A DNA stretch of 5,631 nucleotides from Actinomycetota bacterium (lineage in GTDB: Bacteria; Actinomycetota; UBA4738): assembly GCA_005885025.1 (NCBI GenBank), contig VAYC01000111.1, positions 1 to 5,631 of the forward strand, given 5' to 3'. The notes beneath the pieces were generated by a model. That model made no database searches and had not been told where the DNA came from. It was given only the letters and a program-made list of their open reading frames with translations. Position 1 is the stretch's first letter, and each line of letters opens with the position of its first letter. The translations under genes and the position numbers were made by a program. This document shows positions 5,307 to 5,631 of this stretch, one piece after another.

Positions 5307-5631
5307 ATGGGGGAGATGGCCTCGCAGGAGCGGAAGGGACGCGTGCGGCGTGCGCCCACTCGGCCGCAGCAGCAGCCCTGGCCCATCGACCACTACGAAC
5401 GGCAGCTCCACGCAGAAGGATTCCGGCTCGTGGCCGGCGTGGACGAGGCGGGCCGGGGGGCGCTGGCCGGCCCCCTCGTGGCCGCCGCGGTCATTCTGCC
5501 CGAGCCCTTCGACTGCGACGGGTTGGCCGATTCGAAGCTCCTCTCTCCGGCGCAACGAGATGATTGGTTCGCCCGCATTCGAGCCGTTGCCGTTTCGATC
5601 TCGGTGTGCCGAGCGCTCCCTCGCCGGATCG
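5307..5631 (+). CDS. rnhB: Ribonuclease HII, N-terminal part (3' end outside window)
   Basis: RNase HII cuts the RNA strand at ribonucleotides embedded in DNA, starting their repair. The 108 visible residues include the first active-site box VAGVDEAGRGALAGP, with metal-binding D46 and E47 and the substrate-recognising GRG at 49-51. LADSKLLSPAQRDDW follows, the expected DSK box, and then the start of the family core ending at the window edge. The second catalytic Asp pair lies beyond it. Residues 1-24 are a basic, Gln/Pro-rich lead-in; WPIDHYERQLHAEGFRLVAG (about 25-44) matches the usual actinobacterial-type approach to the active site. Other in-frame starts are ATG 5280 and ATG 5316; 5307 is preferred for its upstream GGGAGG. 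Gene order after lepB is as expected. Confidence 0.9.
   Translation, partial: MGEMASQERKGRVRRAPTRPQQQPWPIDHYERQLHAEGFRLVAGVDEAGRGALAGPLVAAAVILPEPFDCDGLADSKLLSPAQRDDWFARIRAVAVSISVCRALPRRI

Noticed and set aside
1..5631. CRISPR array, insertion sequence, tRNA or SRP RNA gene
   Set aside because: I saw no spaced direct repeats, no terminal inverted repeats with a transposase, and no cloverleaf or SRP RNA-like hairpin. Nearly all bases are in conserved housekeeping genes.

Overview
This is a strongly GC-rich bacterial window holding a dense block of ordinary housekeeping genes on the + strand, plus the start of one unrelated membrane protein on the - strand at the left edge. The + strand order is ffh, rpsP, khpA (KH domain), rimM, trmD, rplS, lepB, rnhB. 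This order, the ffh phrase VAADLQRPAAIEQL, the RnhB phrase VDEAGRGALAGP and the LepB ending WPPSRMGWL all resemble Actinomycetota and some nearby GC-rich Gram-positive-type lineages. The phylum assignment is an inference from synteny and protein style; the sequence alone does not fix a genus.

Layout. Positions 1-661 (- strand) encode the N-terminal 220 residues of a multi-pass membrane protein that ends in a charged helical linker. It looks like the sensor half of a signalling protein whose output domain lies outside the window. A 62-bp divergent intergenic region (662-723) separates it from ffh (724-2100), the GTPase of the signal recognition particle. After a 51-bp gap come rpsP (2152-2451), khpA (2454-2690), rimM (2687-3205) and trmD (3202-3966), packed with a 2-nt gap followed by two 4-nt GTGA overlaps. 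A 71-bp gap (3967-4037) with terminator-like hairpins and an extended -10 motif precedes rplS (4038-4442). lepB (4445-5254) follows after 2 nt. rnhB starts near 5307 and runs off the right edge.

How the genes work together. rpsP and rplS encode ribosomal proteins bS16 and bL19. RimM matures the 30S subunit, TrmD makes m1G37 in tRNA, and KhpA is a small RNA-binding protein. Ffh targets nascent membrane and secreted proteins to the membrane, and LepB removes their signal peptides. RnhB removes ribonucleotides from DNA. The block therefore joins translation with protein export.

I found no mobile element, CRISPR array, tRNA, rRNA or exotic system. The points most worth a second look are the truncated divergent sensor gene, which begins with TTG, and the trmD-rplS junction, where two mutually exclusive hairpins sit just ahead of a promoter-like motif.
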